NCBI RefSeq assembly: GCF_006334915.2
Contig: NZ_VDMA02000022.1
Span: forward strand, 91,118-155,117
DNA length: 64,000 bases
From: Microbispora catharanthi
GTDB lineage: Bacteria > Actinomycetota > Actinomycetes > Streptosporangiales > Streptosporangiaceae
Direction: 5' to 3'
Shown here piece by piece: positions 1-10,300 of the stretch. The stretch's first letter is position 1. Each line of letters begins with the position of its first letter. Below the pieces are notes generated by a model. The model saw only the letters and a program-made list of their open reading frames with translations. It searched no databases and had not been told where the DNA came from. Position numbers and translations under genes: made by a program.

Positions 1-192
1 GGCGGGACGATCCTCCAGCCGGGCGTGGACCTGCTCGAACGGGCCGAGGACTTCCCCCGGGACGGCCCGATCCTGTTGATCACCGACGGGGAGTGCGACG
101 TGGTGCGGATCCGCCGCGAACACGCCTTCCTGATCCCCGAAGGCGCCTTCCTGCCGTTCGCCCCGCGCGGCCCGGTGTTCCGCATGAGCTGA
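1..192 (+). CDS. vWA-like domain protein, C-terminal end (partial)
   Basis: The frame is open from base 1 and ends at TGA 190-192, giving the last 63 residues of a protein whose start is outside the window. The piece contains GGTILQPGVDLL, then ILLITDGECD and a closing LPFAPRGPVFR. The pattern hydrophobic strand-TDG-x-CD followed by a basic stretch is what I know from the C-terminal end of actinobacterial von Willebrand factor A-like (metal-ion-dependent) proteins, where this TDG lies at the metal site. Role and partners cannot be judged from the fragment. The next gene is on the other strand and converges on it. Confidence 0.6.
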   Translation, partial: GGTILQPGVDLLERAEDFPRDGPILLITDGECDVVRIRREHAFLIPEGAFLPFAPRGPVFRMS

Positions 193-279
193 CGGGGGCT
201 TTCTCCGCGGCCGCTCGCGGCCTGCGGCGGTCCCGCCGCCACACCCGTCACAAGGTGCGGCGGCGGGACGTGCCGCCGG

Positions 280-810
280 TCACGGACGGCAACGGTCCGG
301 GTCGGCGCGCATGAAGACGTCCCGGTCCGTCTTCACGGTCTCCTCGCCTCCCGCCCACGCCAGCACCTGCCCGCGGCCGAGACCCGCCAGGTCGGCCGTG
401 GTGAACGGCACCCTGCTCCGCAGGCCCAGGTCGCCGGCGGTGCCGTTGACGGTGGCGACGTAGGGGACGCCCTCCCGCAGCGCGGTGAGGCTGTCGCCGG
501 TGGACCGCCAGCCTTCGGGCGGCGCCTGGAAGAGCCGGATCTCGTTCACCGACCCGGTCCAGCCGCCGTTGTGCACGCTCCAGGTGACGAGCTCGCCGTC
601 GTCGTCGGTGTCCTGCAGCACCGAGAAGTCGCTGGCGACGTAGCCGGGGCAGCCGCCGAGCAGCAGCCTGACCCCGCCGTCCTCGGCGCGCTCGACGGCG
701 AGGACGCCCTTGGGCGCGGGCGCGGTGGTCTCGCACGCCGCGCCGAAGAAGGCCAGAGCGGCCAGCGCGACGGCGGTGCGCCCGCGCCCCGGCCTTCTTC
801 CACGCGTCAT
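280..810 (-). CDS. Secreted lipoprotein of unknown function, directly downstream of the RHS gene
   Basis: A 176-residue protein. I start at ATG 808-810 because a purine-rich leader (GGGAGAGGGAGACG) sits just upstream; an in-frame upstream start at 864 lacks one and lies in the stem-loop region. Residues 1-25 form a short basic n-region and an Ala/Leu core ending in the lipobox FGAAC, with Cys26 as the lipidated residue. The mature part is acidic and has WSVHNGGWTGSVNEIRLF, typical of a small beta-rich extracytoplasmic domain. No enzyme motif is visible. It lies 83 bases after the stop of the RHS protein, on the same strand, where immunity or accessory genes of polymorphic toxins are often found, but that role is only inferred from position. 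Confidence 0.75.
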   Translation of the reverse strand: MTRGRRPGRGRTAVALAALAFFGAACETTAPAPKGVLAVERAEDGGVRLLLGGCPGYVASDFSVLQDTDDDGELVTWSVHNGGWTGSVNEIRLFQAPPEGWRSTGDSLTALREGVPYVATVNGTAGDLGLRSRVPFTTADLAGLGRGQVLAWAGGEETVKTDRDVFMRADPDRCRP

Positions 811-840
811 CGTCTCCCTCTCCCTTCGCCGGCCTCCGAG

Positions 841-898
841 CCTAGGTCGTGTCCGACAAATCATGGCCCTGGGCAGCCTTTGTCAGACACTCCCTAGG
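841..898. terminator. Long imperfect stem-loop overlapping the RHS stop codon
   Basis: The arms 841-860 and 879-898 pair over 17 of 20 positions around an 18-nt loop. The core arms are GTGTCCGACAAA and TTTGTCAGACAC, and both flanks carry CCTAGG. The right arm contains the RHS stop codon (TAG, 894-896 on the minus strand). It could end RHS transcription or protect the 3' end. There is no T-run, and the terminal-repeat look also allows an old insertion-sequence scar. Confidence 0.5.
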
Positions 899-3800
899 TC
901 CCCGGCAGGCGATACTCGAGCGGCCGCCAGTTCGCGTAGCTGCCCCACCACAGGTTGGCCCCCACCTCGAAGGTATTGGTCGCCGCGGGACTTCCGGTCT
1001 CCCGCTGGGATTTCAAGGACTGGTAGCCGTAGGCCGCGATGTAGGCGGTGGCGGTGCTGTAGCTCGCCCACTGCTCCGAGTGGACCGCCTCGTGCTTTTC
1101 GAGGTTGGGCCCGTACTCGTCGGCCGTCTTCCGCCCGGCGACCCGCGCGATGTCGTCCCGGCGCTGCTTCTCATCCCGCAGCCGGTTCTCGAAGTCCTTC
1201 TTCGAGTACGGGTAGAAGTGGACGTCCCCGACCGTCATCGGCTGGTCGCCTCCGGGGGAGCCGTTGTAACAGACGTACTGCAGGGCGCGGCGCTCACATG
1301 ATCCGTCGCTGAAGAGCGTGTGGTAGCTCAGGGCCAGCTCGTTGGCGCCGTTCGTGTTGTTGCCCCAGTGGAACGGGTGGATGAGCAGCGCCTTGAACAG
1401 GTTGATCCCGTTCGAGTGGCAGAAGCATCCGCCGGGCGGCGGTACCGGCGGCGGGCCCGGAGACGGGCTCGGCGTCGGGTGGCTCTTCTTGGGCTTCTTC
1501 TTCTTGTTCTTGTACGGGTCGACCTTGCCGGTCTTGGGGTCGTACCCGACCTTCCCCTGCTCCTCCTTCGAGCAGTACTTGAGGTCGTACTGGCAGGAGT
1601 TGGGCCGCGAGCCGATCTCCTCACCCGTCGGGTCGCTGAACGTGACGGGGTTGTTGTTGCCGTAGGAGTACCCGTTGAGCGACTGGGCCTGGTCGGTGGA
1701 CAGCACCGGGTCCACGCTCAGGAACCTGCCGACGACCGGGTCGTACATGCGGGCCCCGACGTAGGTGAGCCCGGTGGCGGCGTCGGCGGGCTTGCCGAGG
1801 AACCCCTTGTCGTCGGGCCAGGCGCCGCCGACCGTGTCCCCGCGCGGCGCGCCGAACGGGGTCGTGAAGCGCTTGCTGATCGCCTGACCGGCCGCGTCGA
1901 CCGACAGCGAGGAGGTGCCGTGCTGGTCGCCGGCGAGGAAGGAGACCGCGTTCTTCCCGTCCTGGGTGGTGCGCACCGCGATCACCTGCGTGTCCGCGGC
2001 GTAGAAGCGGCTGGCCCAGGTCGTGACGGTGCTGCCGGTCTTCTTCGAGTGGATCTCGGTGGCGCCGAGGTAGAGCACGCTCTCCCCGTCGCCCACCGCG
2101 CGGCGGATCAACAGTCCCCCGTCGGCGTCGTACACGTGGGCCGTCTTCTGCGTGCCCTGGGTCAGGGTCGCGATGCGGCCCTGCGCGTCCCAGGTCAGCA
2201 CCTGGCCGTCGCGCCCGGTCGTGTTGCCGGACTTGTCGTAGGAGTAGGTGGCGGTCGCGCCCGTGCAGGAGCCCGTCACGACCGCGGTCAGGGCGTGCCG
2301 CTTGGCGGTGTCGCCGTAGCAGTACGCCGAGGTGGTCGCGGTGGAGCCGCTGTAGCGGGTCTCCGTCGCCCGCAGCCCGGAGGCGTTGTAGGTGTAGGAG
2401 GTCCGGTACGGCGCCGCACCGCCCAGGGTCTTGTTCGTGCAGTCGTCGGTGGCCGGCGTCCACGCCTCGGTCAGCCGCCGCTGCCCGTCGTAGGCGAAGC
2501 ACTGGATGTCATTTTGTCCCGCGCCGTCCTGGGTGGGGGTGTCGGCGATCTCGGTGACGTTGCCCGCGTCGTCGTAGTGGTAGGCCAGGTCCTGCGGCTT
2601 GACCGGCGCGGACTGGGTGGTGACGAAGGCCCGCTTCAGCCGGTCGGTCCCCTCCTCGTAGGTGTTGTTGAGGAAGGTCTTCTTGGCCTCCGTGGCCCCC
2701 GACAGGCCGAGGGTGAACTGCAGGGGCTGGCCGAGCGCGTTGTAGTCGGCCTTCTGGAGGTAGTCGGTGGTGCCGGTCAGCCCGGTCACCTGCCCGGTCG
2801 GCGTGTAGGTCAGGCTGATCTTCTCCTCGGCCAGACCGCCGACGGCGGGCTCGGTGGAGTTCTTCAGCGTGCCGTCGAGGTTGTAGTCGCTGCCGAAGGT
2901 GTAGCTGGTCTTCGCCGCCCCGGAGAGGACCATCGGGTCGTTCGGGTCGATGTCGATCTCGGTGCCGGTGGCGCGATACTGGCCGTCGTACGCGAGGACC
3001 TTCTTCGTGTACGCCTTGCCGGAGACGCCGCCGTCGTAACTGGTGGACGAGGCGAGCTGGCCCTTGGCCACGGTGTCGTAGGTCCAGGCGGCCAGCTTGT
3101 TCGCGTCGGTGCGCGACCCCGACCACAGCCCGGTCTTGCGGCCGAGCTCGTCGTAGCCGTACAGCAGGACCGTGCCGTTCGCGCCGGTGACCGTGTCGGT
3201 CTTGTCGAGCGCGGTGTAGCGGACGGTGCTCGCGCCCTTGTCGGGGTCGCTGATGCCGGTCTGCCTGGCGAACAGGTCGTAGGTGTAGGACCACTTCGCG
3301 CCGTCGGGGGCGGTGACGGTCAGTTCCTTGTCGTCGGCGCGGTAGGTGAAGGACGTGGAGGTGTACCCGCTGGAGGTCAGCGCGCCGTACTGGGTGTCGG
3401 CGGGGGAGGGCGAGTTGTACTCGCGCCGTTCGACCGTGCGGTCGAGCGCGTCGGTGATGGTCCGCACCGCGCTGCCGCCGGTCACCGCGCTGACGGCGGT
3501 GGAGTCACCGGTGTACGCCGTGGTGGTCGTCCACTTCTCCACGCCGTACGACAGGAACGTGCTGCGGGTCTGCCGGCCGGCGCCGTCGAAGACGATGTTC
3601 GTCTGCTTGGGCGCCTCGCCGTACTCCTCCCGGGTGTAGGTGGCGTTCGGCGTCTGCGTGGAGTCGAAGATGTCGGCGTAGGTCTCGTAGGCGAGGCCGC
3701 GCGAGTCGTAGCGGGTGTCGGTCAGGAGCCGGCCGCCGTTCGGGGTCGGCTTCTGCGTCTGCATCGGCCGCAGCAGCGAGTCGAAGATCTCGTACGACCA

Positions 3801-6800
3801 GCTGGCGGTGGTGGACGACTTGACGGTCGAGGTGCCGATCGCGGGCGCCTTGCCCCGCTCGTACACGTAGGAGTAGGCGTAGGTGGGGGTCTGCCCGCCG
3901 TCCTTGCTGCGGTCGGGCAGCCACACGCCGGTCAGCCGGCCGAGAGCGTCGTAGGTCTGCTCGGTCTTGCCGTTGTTCGGGTCGTAGGTGCGCACCGGAA
4001 GTCCGCGCGTCGCGTCGAGGAACGTCGTCGCCTTCTGCTGCTTGGCGTTGGTCTCCACCTTCTTGGTGAGGACTCCGGCGCCGGTCGGCGTGTACGCCGT
4101 GGTGGTGGGGTTGCCGCCCGCGTCGGTCACGGTCAGCGGCCTGCCCAGCGTGTCGTAGGTGGTCGACTCGGTGCGCTGCCAGCCGGTCGGCGGGCGCTCG
4201 TCACCGGTGAGGGCCGACGGGTAGCCGGTGGCCCGACCCGTCCAGGTGGCCTCGCCCTTCACCGGCTTCTGGCTCGCCGACCACCCGGTCGCGGCGGTGT
4301 TGTCGTACACGGTCGCCGTGTCGGACAGCACGTCGCCCGAGGTGTCGGAGCCCGCGGGCAGCGACAGGTCGGCCTCCTTCAGCGAGCAGGCGCGGCCGAC
4401 CACGCGGGTGCGGGAGACCAGCGAGTTCAGGCCCTTGGCGTCGTCGCGGGCATACCAGGTGCGGGTGCAGGTCTCGTCGCCGCTCTTGGCGGTGTCGCCC
4501 GTGCTGTCCTGCTTGACCGCCATGCCGTACGAGTCGTACGTCGTGGAGGTGGTGACGGTGCGCCAGGTCTTGGGGACGGTCAGGTAGGTGTGCTCCGACG
4601 TCTTCCCCATGCGCACGTAGTAGGCCTCGGTGTCGGCGTACGACTTGTGCTGGGTGGCGGTCTTCGCCGACCAGGGGTCGTTGACCGTCACGTCGACCGG
4701 GTCGGCCCCGTCGTAGGTGACCTCCTCGCGGGTGAAGCCGGAGTACTGCTCGGAGTCCGTGAGGTCGGGCACGTCGAGACCGCCGACGTCGAGGCCCGGC
4801 ACGGTGGCGGTGCGCCGCTTGTCGGGATCGACCGTCCTCGGGTCGGCCGACTTGAGCAGCCGGTCGCCGTTCATGCCCTGCAGGTACACCGTGACCGACG
4901 TGGTGCGGGTGCCGTCGGCGTCGCCGACGTACGTCGTGACCTTCTGGTAGCCGCGCCACAGCGACCAGGTGCGCTCGTCGGCCGGGGTGAACGGGCTGTC
5001 GTTGTAGCGCCAGCCGGGCGTGGCGTACTCGTAGGCGTATTCGACCAGCGGGTTGTGGCCGGCAGGGTCGGCGATGTTCAGCGCGAGCACGCGGTATTTG
5101 TTGAACCAGTCGATGGAGGCGTCGGTGGCGCCGTTGATGTGCCAGAACTGCGGATAGCAGGACAGCGCGTTGTCGTCCTCGGCCTTCGGCATCTTCGAGC
5201 CGCGCACGCACTCCGGCTCGTTGTAGCTGACCGTGATGATCGCGCCGGTCTCCGAGGTGACCGTCTCGACGCGCGGCTTGGTCAGCGGCAGGATGTTGCC
5301 GCCTCCCGGCTGGGTGCCGCCCGCCACCCGGTTGGTCCGCATGGCGTAGGTGAACGAGACGGGGTCGAGCGTCAGCGGCGTGTCACCGGCCGAGCCCGTC
5401 CGCACGATCGACATCAGTGACAGCGTCTGGTCGGCGGAGCTGCCGATGTCGCCGCCGTCCAGGTACTTCTGCGTGAACGCCCACGAGTCGACCGGCTTGT
5501 ACGCCGTGCCGGACAGGACGCTCGTCTCGATCTTCACCAGGCGCTTGCGGCTGAAGAAGGCCGGGCTCTCGGCGTGGCAGTCGTCCTTGTTCGCGTCCTT
5601 CTTGCAGATGGCGTCGAAGGGGACGTCGGGCCAGTTCTCCGCGGTGTCCTTGGTGAGGCTGCCGCAGTCGGAGGCCGTGCAGCGCTCGGCGTAGGAGAAG
5701 GCGACCTTGTAGGGCGCGTCCACGGTGAACAGCGTGTCGGACCGCTGCCCGTAGAGGATCTTGTCGAGGTAGCCGCCGCGGACGTAGGAGGTGGTCGCGG
5801 TGTCGGACTTGTTCTTCCGGTAGTAGTTCGTCTCCGCCGTGTACCAGTACGTCATGGCGTTGCCGTGGGTGTCCTCGGCGTAGTCGAGGTTCCACCGCCA
5901 CGCCTGGGTGACGGATCGGTCGGCGAAGGCGTCGCCCTTGGTGTAGCCGGGCTCGCCCGAGTCGTCGCCGTACACCGGGACCGTGAACACCGAGTCGGTC
6001 CGCTGGCTGCCCGCGCCGCTCAGCTTGTTGAGGCCGAAGACGTACTTCGTGCCCTCGCCGGTGACGACGGTCCAGTACTCGCCGTCGTCGTCGCCGTTGT
6101 CGGCGCCGGTGGAGTGGGTGACGGTGGAGGCGTCGTCGTTCTTCAGCCGCCACTTGCCGCTGGTGTCGTCCTTGACGAGCTCGGTGGACTTGCCGTTGAG
6201 GACGAGCGAGGCGTTGTCGTACTTCCAGCACAGGTCGTACTGCTTGTCGTGGCCGTCCTCGTCGCAGCTGCCGAACTGGCGGTCGATGTAGGAGGTGGCG
6301 GCGGTGTCGAAGCCCTCGCCGATCGAGGTGCCCTGGTTGTTTGTGGTGGAGGTGCGCCCGTCCACGCTGCCCGAGTCGTACGACAGGTCCAGCGCGGGCG
6401 CGGGTCCCGCCGCCGGCTCCACCGGGGCGATCGGGTAGGACCAGGTGAAGGAGCCGGAGTTGCCGCCCGCCTCCCACGTGGACGACGCGGCGAGCGGGGT
6501 GGCGGCGTAGTTGCCGCTGCCGTCCGCCGCCTCGCCTCCTTCACCCGGGGTGTCGGCGGTCAGGGCCAGCACGGCCGGGGCGGCGTCGAACGTGACCGGC
6601 GCCGAGAGGGTCTGCGCCGTGGCCGAGTTGTCGGTGTCCAGCGGGGTCCGCGTGCGGCACTCCTCCCGTTCGGGGGTGGTCGCGGCGCAGGCGGGCAGCT
6701 GGACCAGACGCAGCCGGCCGCTCCACCCGCCGCCGTACGCGGAGGCGAAGGCGGCGTAGCCGACGCTCACCGTCGCGGTGCCCGGGGTCTGCGCCGACGC

Positions 6801-7244
6801 GGCCAGCAGCACCCCGTCCACCCCGGCCGCCTCGGCGGCGGCGCGGTCGAGCACCCGCACGCGGGCCGTCCGCGAACCGGCGGTGCCGGGGGTATCGGCC
6901 GGGGCGGCGGCTTTCAGGCTCACCGGGAGCCCGCCCACGCTGACGCTCCGCTCGCCGCCGATCGGCACGTCGGCCTCGCCGGCGCTCGGCCACCGGGCGG
7001 CCTCGCGCTCCTTCGCGGCCCGGTCGGCGGCGGCGTCGTTGCGGGCCCTGGACGCGGCGACCCGTTCCCTGGCCTCCTTCGCCCCGCTCGCGTCCATGGC
7101 CCTGACCTTGCTGGACCGTTGTTTCTGCACGGGTGGGGCGCCGGGTGGTCCCTCCGCGGCCGAGGCCGCCGTCACCCCGACGGGTAACGAGATCACCACC
7201 GCCAACGCGGCCACCAGGGCAGCACGAATTCCGGGCCGACGCAT
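894..7244 (-). CDS. Secreted RHS/YD-repeat protein with a variable C-terminal HExxH domain (polymorphic toxin candidate)
   Basis: A 2116-residue protein starting at ATG 7242-7244 behind a perfect AGGAGG (7252-7257). Residues 1-30 are a Sec signal peptide. The middle is dozens of YD/RHS repeats (forms such as YDSRGLAYETY, YDALGRLTGV). Around residues 1810-1876 lies the RHS-associated core (YVGARMYDPVVGRFLSVDP... NPVTFSDPTGEE). After DPTGEE the 240-residue tail is unrelated in composition: a Lys/Pro linker (about 1912-1938) and a globular end with HEAVHSEQ (His2051) and, 40 residues on, an FEVGANLWW block whose Glu could be a third metal ligand. In known RHS proteins the core encapsulates and releases the tail as a toxin. 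The tail as a metallopeptidase is my inference. It follows the LamG gene by 97 bases and is probably co-transcribed. Confidence 0.93.
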   Translation of the reverse strand: MRRPGIRAALVAALAVVISLPVGVTAASAAEGPPGAPPVQKQRSSKVRAMDASGAKEARERVAASRARNDAAADRAAKEREAARWPSAGEADVPIGGERSVSVGGLPVSLKAAAPADTPGTAGSRTARVRVLDRAAAEAAGVDGVLLAASAQTPGTATVSVGYAAFASAYGGGWSGRLRLVQLPACAATTPEREECRTRTPLDTDNSATAQTLSAPVTFDAAPAVLALTADTPGEGGEAADGSGNYAATPLAASSTWEAGGNSGSFTWSYPIAPVEPAAGPAPALDLSYDSGSVDGRTSTTNNQGTSIGEGFDTAATSYIDRQFGSCDEDGHDKQYDLCWKYDNASLVLNGKSTELVKDDTSGKWRLKNDDASTVTHSTGADNGDDDGEYWTVVTGEGTKYVFGLNKLSGAGSQRTDSVFTVPVYGDDSGEPGYTKGDAFADRSVTQAWRWNLDYAEDTHGNAMTYWYTAETNYYRKNKSDTATTSYVRGGYLDKILYGQRSDTLFTVDAPYKVAFSYAERCTASDCGSLTKDTAENWPDVPFDAICKKDANKDDCHAESPAFFSRKRLVKIETSVLSGTAYKPVDSWAFTQKYLDGGDIGSSADQTLSLMSIVRTGSAGDTPLTLDPVSFTYAMRTNRVAGGTQPGGGNILPLTKPRVETVTSETGAIITVSYNEPECVRGSKMPKAEDDNALSCYPQFWHINGATDASIDWFNKYRVLALNIADPAGHNPLVEYAYEYATPGWRYNDSPFTPADERTWSLWRGYQKVTTYVGDADGTRTTSVTVYLQGMNGDRLLKSADPRTVDPDKRRTATVPGLDVGGLDVPDLTDSEQYSGFTREEVTYDGADPVDVTVNDPWSAKTATQHKSYADTEAYYVRMGKTSEHTYLTVPKTWRTVTTSTTYDSYGMAVKQDSTGDTAKSGDETCTRTWYARDDAKGLNSLVSRTRVVGRACSLKEADLSLPAGSDTSGDVLSDTATVYDNTAATGWSASQKPVKGEATWTGRATGYPSALTGDERPPTGWQRTESTTYDTLGRPLTVTDAGGNPTTTAYTPTGAGVLTKKVETNAKQQKATTFLDATRGLPVRTYDPNNGKTEQTYDALGRLTGVWLPDRSKDGGQTPTYAYSYVYERGKAPAIGTSTVKSSTTASWSYEIFDSLLRPMQTQKPTPNGGRLLTDTRYDSRGLAYETYADIFDSTQTPNATYTREEYGEAPKQTNIVFDGAGRQTRSTFLSYGVEKWTTTTAYTGDSTAVSAVTGGSAVRTITDALDRTVERREYNSPSPADTQYGALTSSGYTSTSFTYRADDKELTVTAPDGAKWSYTYDLFARQTGISDPDKGASTVRYTALDKTDTVTGANGTVLLYGYDELGRKTGLWSGSRTDANKLAAWTYDTVAKGQLASSTSYDGGVSGKAYTKKVLAYDGQYRATGTEIDIDPNDPMVLSGAAKTSYTFGSDYNLDGTLKNSTEPAVGGLAEEKISLTYTPTGQVTGLTGTTDYLQKADYNALGQPLQFTLGLSGATEAKKTFLNNTYEEGTDRLKRAFVTTQSAPVKPQDLAYHYDDAGNVTEIADTPTQDGAGQNDIQCFAYDGQRRLTEAWTPATDDCTNKTLGGAAPYRTSYTYNASGLRATETRYSGSTATTSAYCYGDTAKRHALTAVVTGSCTGATATYSYDKSGNTTGRDGQVLTWDAQGRIATLTQGTQKTAHVYDADGGLLIRRAVGDGESVLYLGATEIHSKKTGSTVTTWASRFYAADTQVIAVRTTQDGKNAVSFLAGDQHGTSSLSVDAAGQAISKRFTTPFGAPRGDTVGGAWPDDKGFLGKPADAATGLTYVGARMYDPVVGRFLSVDPVLSTDQAQSLNGYSYGNNNPVTFSDPTGEEIGSRPNSCQYDLKYCSKEEQGKVGYDPKTGKVDPYKNKKKKPKKSHPTPSPSPGPPPVPPPGGCFCHSNGINLFKALLIHPFHWGNNTNGANELALSYHTLFSDGSCERRALQYVCYNGSPGGDQPMTVGDVHFYPYSKKDFENRLRDEKQRRDDIARVAGRKTADEYGPNLEKHEAVHSEQWASYSTATAYIAAYGYQSLKSQRETGSPAATNTFEVGANLWWGSYANWRPLEYRLPGT

Positions 7245-7306
7245 GACCCAACCTCCTCGAGAGGAAAAGAGAGAACCCGCGGATCAACCGGGGGAAGATG
7301 CGGGAG

Positions 7307-7336
7307 GTGCGGGGACCGGCGAGCCGGTCCCCGCAC
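7307..7336 (-). terminator. Perfect 14-bp hairpin between the LamG and RHS genes
   Basis: Arms 7307-7320 and 7323-7336 are perfect complements with a two-base centre. On the minus strand the hairpin begins five bases after the LamG stop and about 60 bases before the RHS start. There is no U-tract, so it may be a partial terminator, an attenuator that lowers RHS expression relative to LamG, or an mRNA-stabilising end. Confidence 0.6.
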
Positions 7337-7341
7337 CGCCG

Positions 7342-10300
7342 TCAGTCGCCGATGACGGCGTCCATCTGGTCGGAATCGGCCATGGCGCCCGCCCACAGCC
7401 GCAGATCGGTGATCCTCGCGGGGAGGAAGTGACCCCAGGAGGTCGCGCTGAAGCCCTTGCCGGCCGCGAAGTCGCCCGACCCGGGCACGGCGGTGTAGGC
7501 CATGTCGAGGTCGTTCTGCTCGTGGCCGACGTAGAGCCGCACCACTCGCCCGTTCGCCGCCAGGGCGTCGTACACGCCGGTCAGGCGGACCGGGCTGTCC
7601 AGGCTGGCCGAGGCGTCGGAGCTCACCCAGGTCTTCGTGCCGTCCTTGTTGACCCGGCCGAAGCGCCAGAAGCCGACCGGGACGCTGACCTCGTTGCCGT
7701 CGTCGTCGAGCTGCGTCTCCTTGCCGGTCAGCTCGAACCACAGGCCCCACGACGACCCGTCGGCGGTGCGCTGCCCGGCCACCTGGCCGACGGTCCCGAT
7801 CGGCTTCGCCAGGATCTTGTCCCGGTCGAGCTCGACCTTCACGGTCACCGTGAACGAGCCGGTGTCGTCCACGACCGGGCCCGCGGTGGTGGCGGCGGCG
7901 TCCACGCCGTCGAGCACCAGGCCCTCCCCGTCCAGCGACGCCCCGCCGGCCAGCGCCAGCGCCCGGCCGTAACCCGACAGCGAGTCGGGCACCTGCGTTC
8001 CGGCGGCGTCCGCCGGGTCCCAGTCGGCCACCAGTTCCACGTCGTTGCGCCCGGACGCCGGGGACTCCGACCGCGCCTCCGTCGCGACCTCCTCCGGGGT
8101 CAGGACCCGCTGCCAGGCGGCGACCTCGTCGATCGAGCCGGGGAAGTAGAACTGGAAGACGTTGGCCCACTTGTAGCGGCCGATCTCGAACGGTCCGGTG
8201 GCCGACCACACGCCGGAGATGGTGGCGGTGCCCTGCGGCACGCCGTTGACGTAGAAGCTCAGCTTCTGCGTCGCCGGGTCGTAGCTGCCGGCCAGGTGGG
8301 TCCAGACGTTCGCCCGGGACGTGCCGTTCTTCGAGCAGACCCCGTAGTAGGCCTTGCCGGTCGCCTCGTCCTTGTCCTTGACGCCGAAGCAGAAGGCGCC
8401 GTAGTCCTTCTCGTGCCAGAGCAGGAAGGGGCTGTAGCCGCCCGAACCGTCCTGCGACAGCACGATGCCGTCGTCGCTCACCTTGTCCAGCCGCACCCAG
8501 GCGGAGACCGTGTAGGCCGACCGGGTCTCCAGCACCGGCCCGGACGTCGCCGCGTACGCCGACGTGCCGTTCAGGCCCAACCCCTTGTCGACCTTCGGGG
8601 TGTCCAGTGCCGTGCCCGCGTCGTCGTACCAGACCTCGCCGCGGCGTCCCCGGGTGTCCCGTACGGCGCCGCCGGAGAGCGTGGCGTCGTGGTGTCCGCT
8701 GCCCCGGTCGACGGCGGCGCCGGAGTCCTCGTCGAAGTGCCACCTGCCGGCCGGGCCCGCGCCCGCGGCGACCAGGAAGTCGACGACCGTGGTCGCGCCA
8801 TACCTGCCGACGTTGTCCTTGGCCCGGACGTACAGGCTGTACGTCCCGGCGGCAGGGGGAGTGATCAACGCCTTCGCCGTGGCGCCCGTGACGTCGGACG
8901 ACCAGGTCGAGCTGGTGGACGCGCGGTACTGGTAGGCGACGTTGTTGGCGTCGCCGGACGCCGGGCCGAAGGTGACGGTCGTGCTCTGTCCCGGCCCGCC
9001 GGCCGGCGCGCAGCTCGTGGCGGTGCAGGCGGTGTACGGCGCGCCGAGCGTGACCACCGGCGCCTTCGGCGCGGTCGGGTCGACCTTGAAGTAGCACCAG
9101 CCGGCGCTCAGGTAGCTGCTGGTCCCGGCCAGCCACTTGGTGTAGTTGCTGTAGTAGGAGCGCGTCCACGAGTCGTAGCGGTAGAGCACGCCCTCCGACA
9201 GCGTCGGCGCGTCAGCGGTCACCTTCACGTTGTCGCCCACGTGTCCGGTCGTCGGCCGCTCGATGGTGGAGAAGGCCTGCGTCCAGGTGCCGTCGGCGTT
9301 CTTCTTCTGGACGTAGAACGCCCCCCGCAGCATCGCGCCGGACTCGCCGCCCGCGAGGGTCTGCGGGGTGGTCGCCATGGTGGGCGTGGGGTCGGAGAGG
9401 ATCGCGGGCGCCGACTCCTTGGTCTCGCAGACGGTGCCCGAGCCGGTGACGAGGCCGACCCCGGTCGGCACCCCGGGCATACCCACGTAGTCGACGACGA
9501 GCACGGCGTCGTTCCTGAACCGCTTCCAGGCGGAGGTGTCGCCCTCGTCGTGCGCCCGCAGCTCCAGCGTGAGCTTGGAGAACTTGCCCGCCGCGAAGTC
9601 CTTCACGGTCGGGGTCAGGTTCTCGTTCGTCTCTTCGGGGTTGTCCTTGAACTCGATCGGCGCGGTCGGCTCGTCGGGATCGCACGCCGAGCCGCGCCCC
9701 GCCGACACGTACCGGTCCACCATCCAGTCGAGCTCCTTGGGACGGCCCGACCAGGTGGTGGACGACGTGAAGTTGTTCGTACGGACGAGGTCGACCCACC
9801 GGGGGTCGCACTGGAACGCCCAGGGCTCGGTGACGCGGAACGCGGCGCTCAGCACCTGCTTGCCCTTGAGACTCGCGGGGGAGAACTGGAAGTACAGCCG
9901 CTGGGTGTAGCCGGGCCCGCAGTAGTAGCCGTTCCAGGTGCCGCAGTGGCCGACGCCCTCACCCTGGTTGTTGCTGCCGTTGCTCCAGTTGTACGACTTG
10001 TAGCCGTCCGAGCGCAGCAGCGTCCTGTCGGTCTCTCCCCAGGTCACGGTCGGGTCGATGTAGACGGGGTAGGCCGACTCGTCCTTCTGCCGCAGCAGGC
10101 CGGCGTCGGGGACGAGCGTGAGCGTGTCCTTGCCGACCTCGATCGGCAGCTCGGCGTGCCCCGCCCCGGGGGCGGGGCCGTCGGCGGCCTGCCCCTCGTC
10201 CGAAGGGGCGCTCGTCTCCGTCGCCTGTGGTGTCGTGCCCGATGTCGTGTTCGGGGCCGGTGAGCCGTCCGCGGCGGGCGCGCCCTGGGGGGCGCCGCCC

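Noticed and set aside
849..890. Complete small insertion sequence between the RHS and lipoprotein genes
   Set aside because: The inverted repeats enclose only 18 bases and no transposase; read as stem-loop or scar.
1320..5420. Very long plus-strand open frame (1366 codons) antisense to the RHS gene
   Set aside because: Val/Gly/Arg-rich without domains; it is the usual mirror of a high-GC gene, and the minus-strand frame has signal peptide, ribosome site and RHS motifs.
6778..10263. Plus-strand open frame of 1161 codons antisense to the LamG gene
   Set aside because: Composition of random high-GC translation, no ribosome site; the opposite strand shows LamG folds and a signal peptide.
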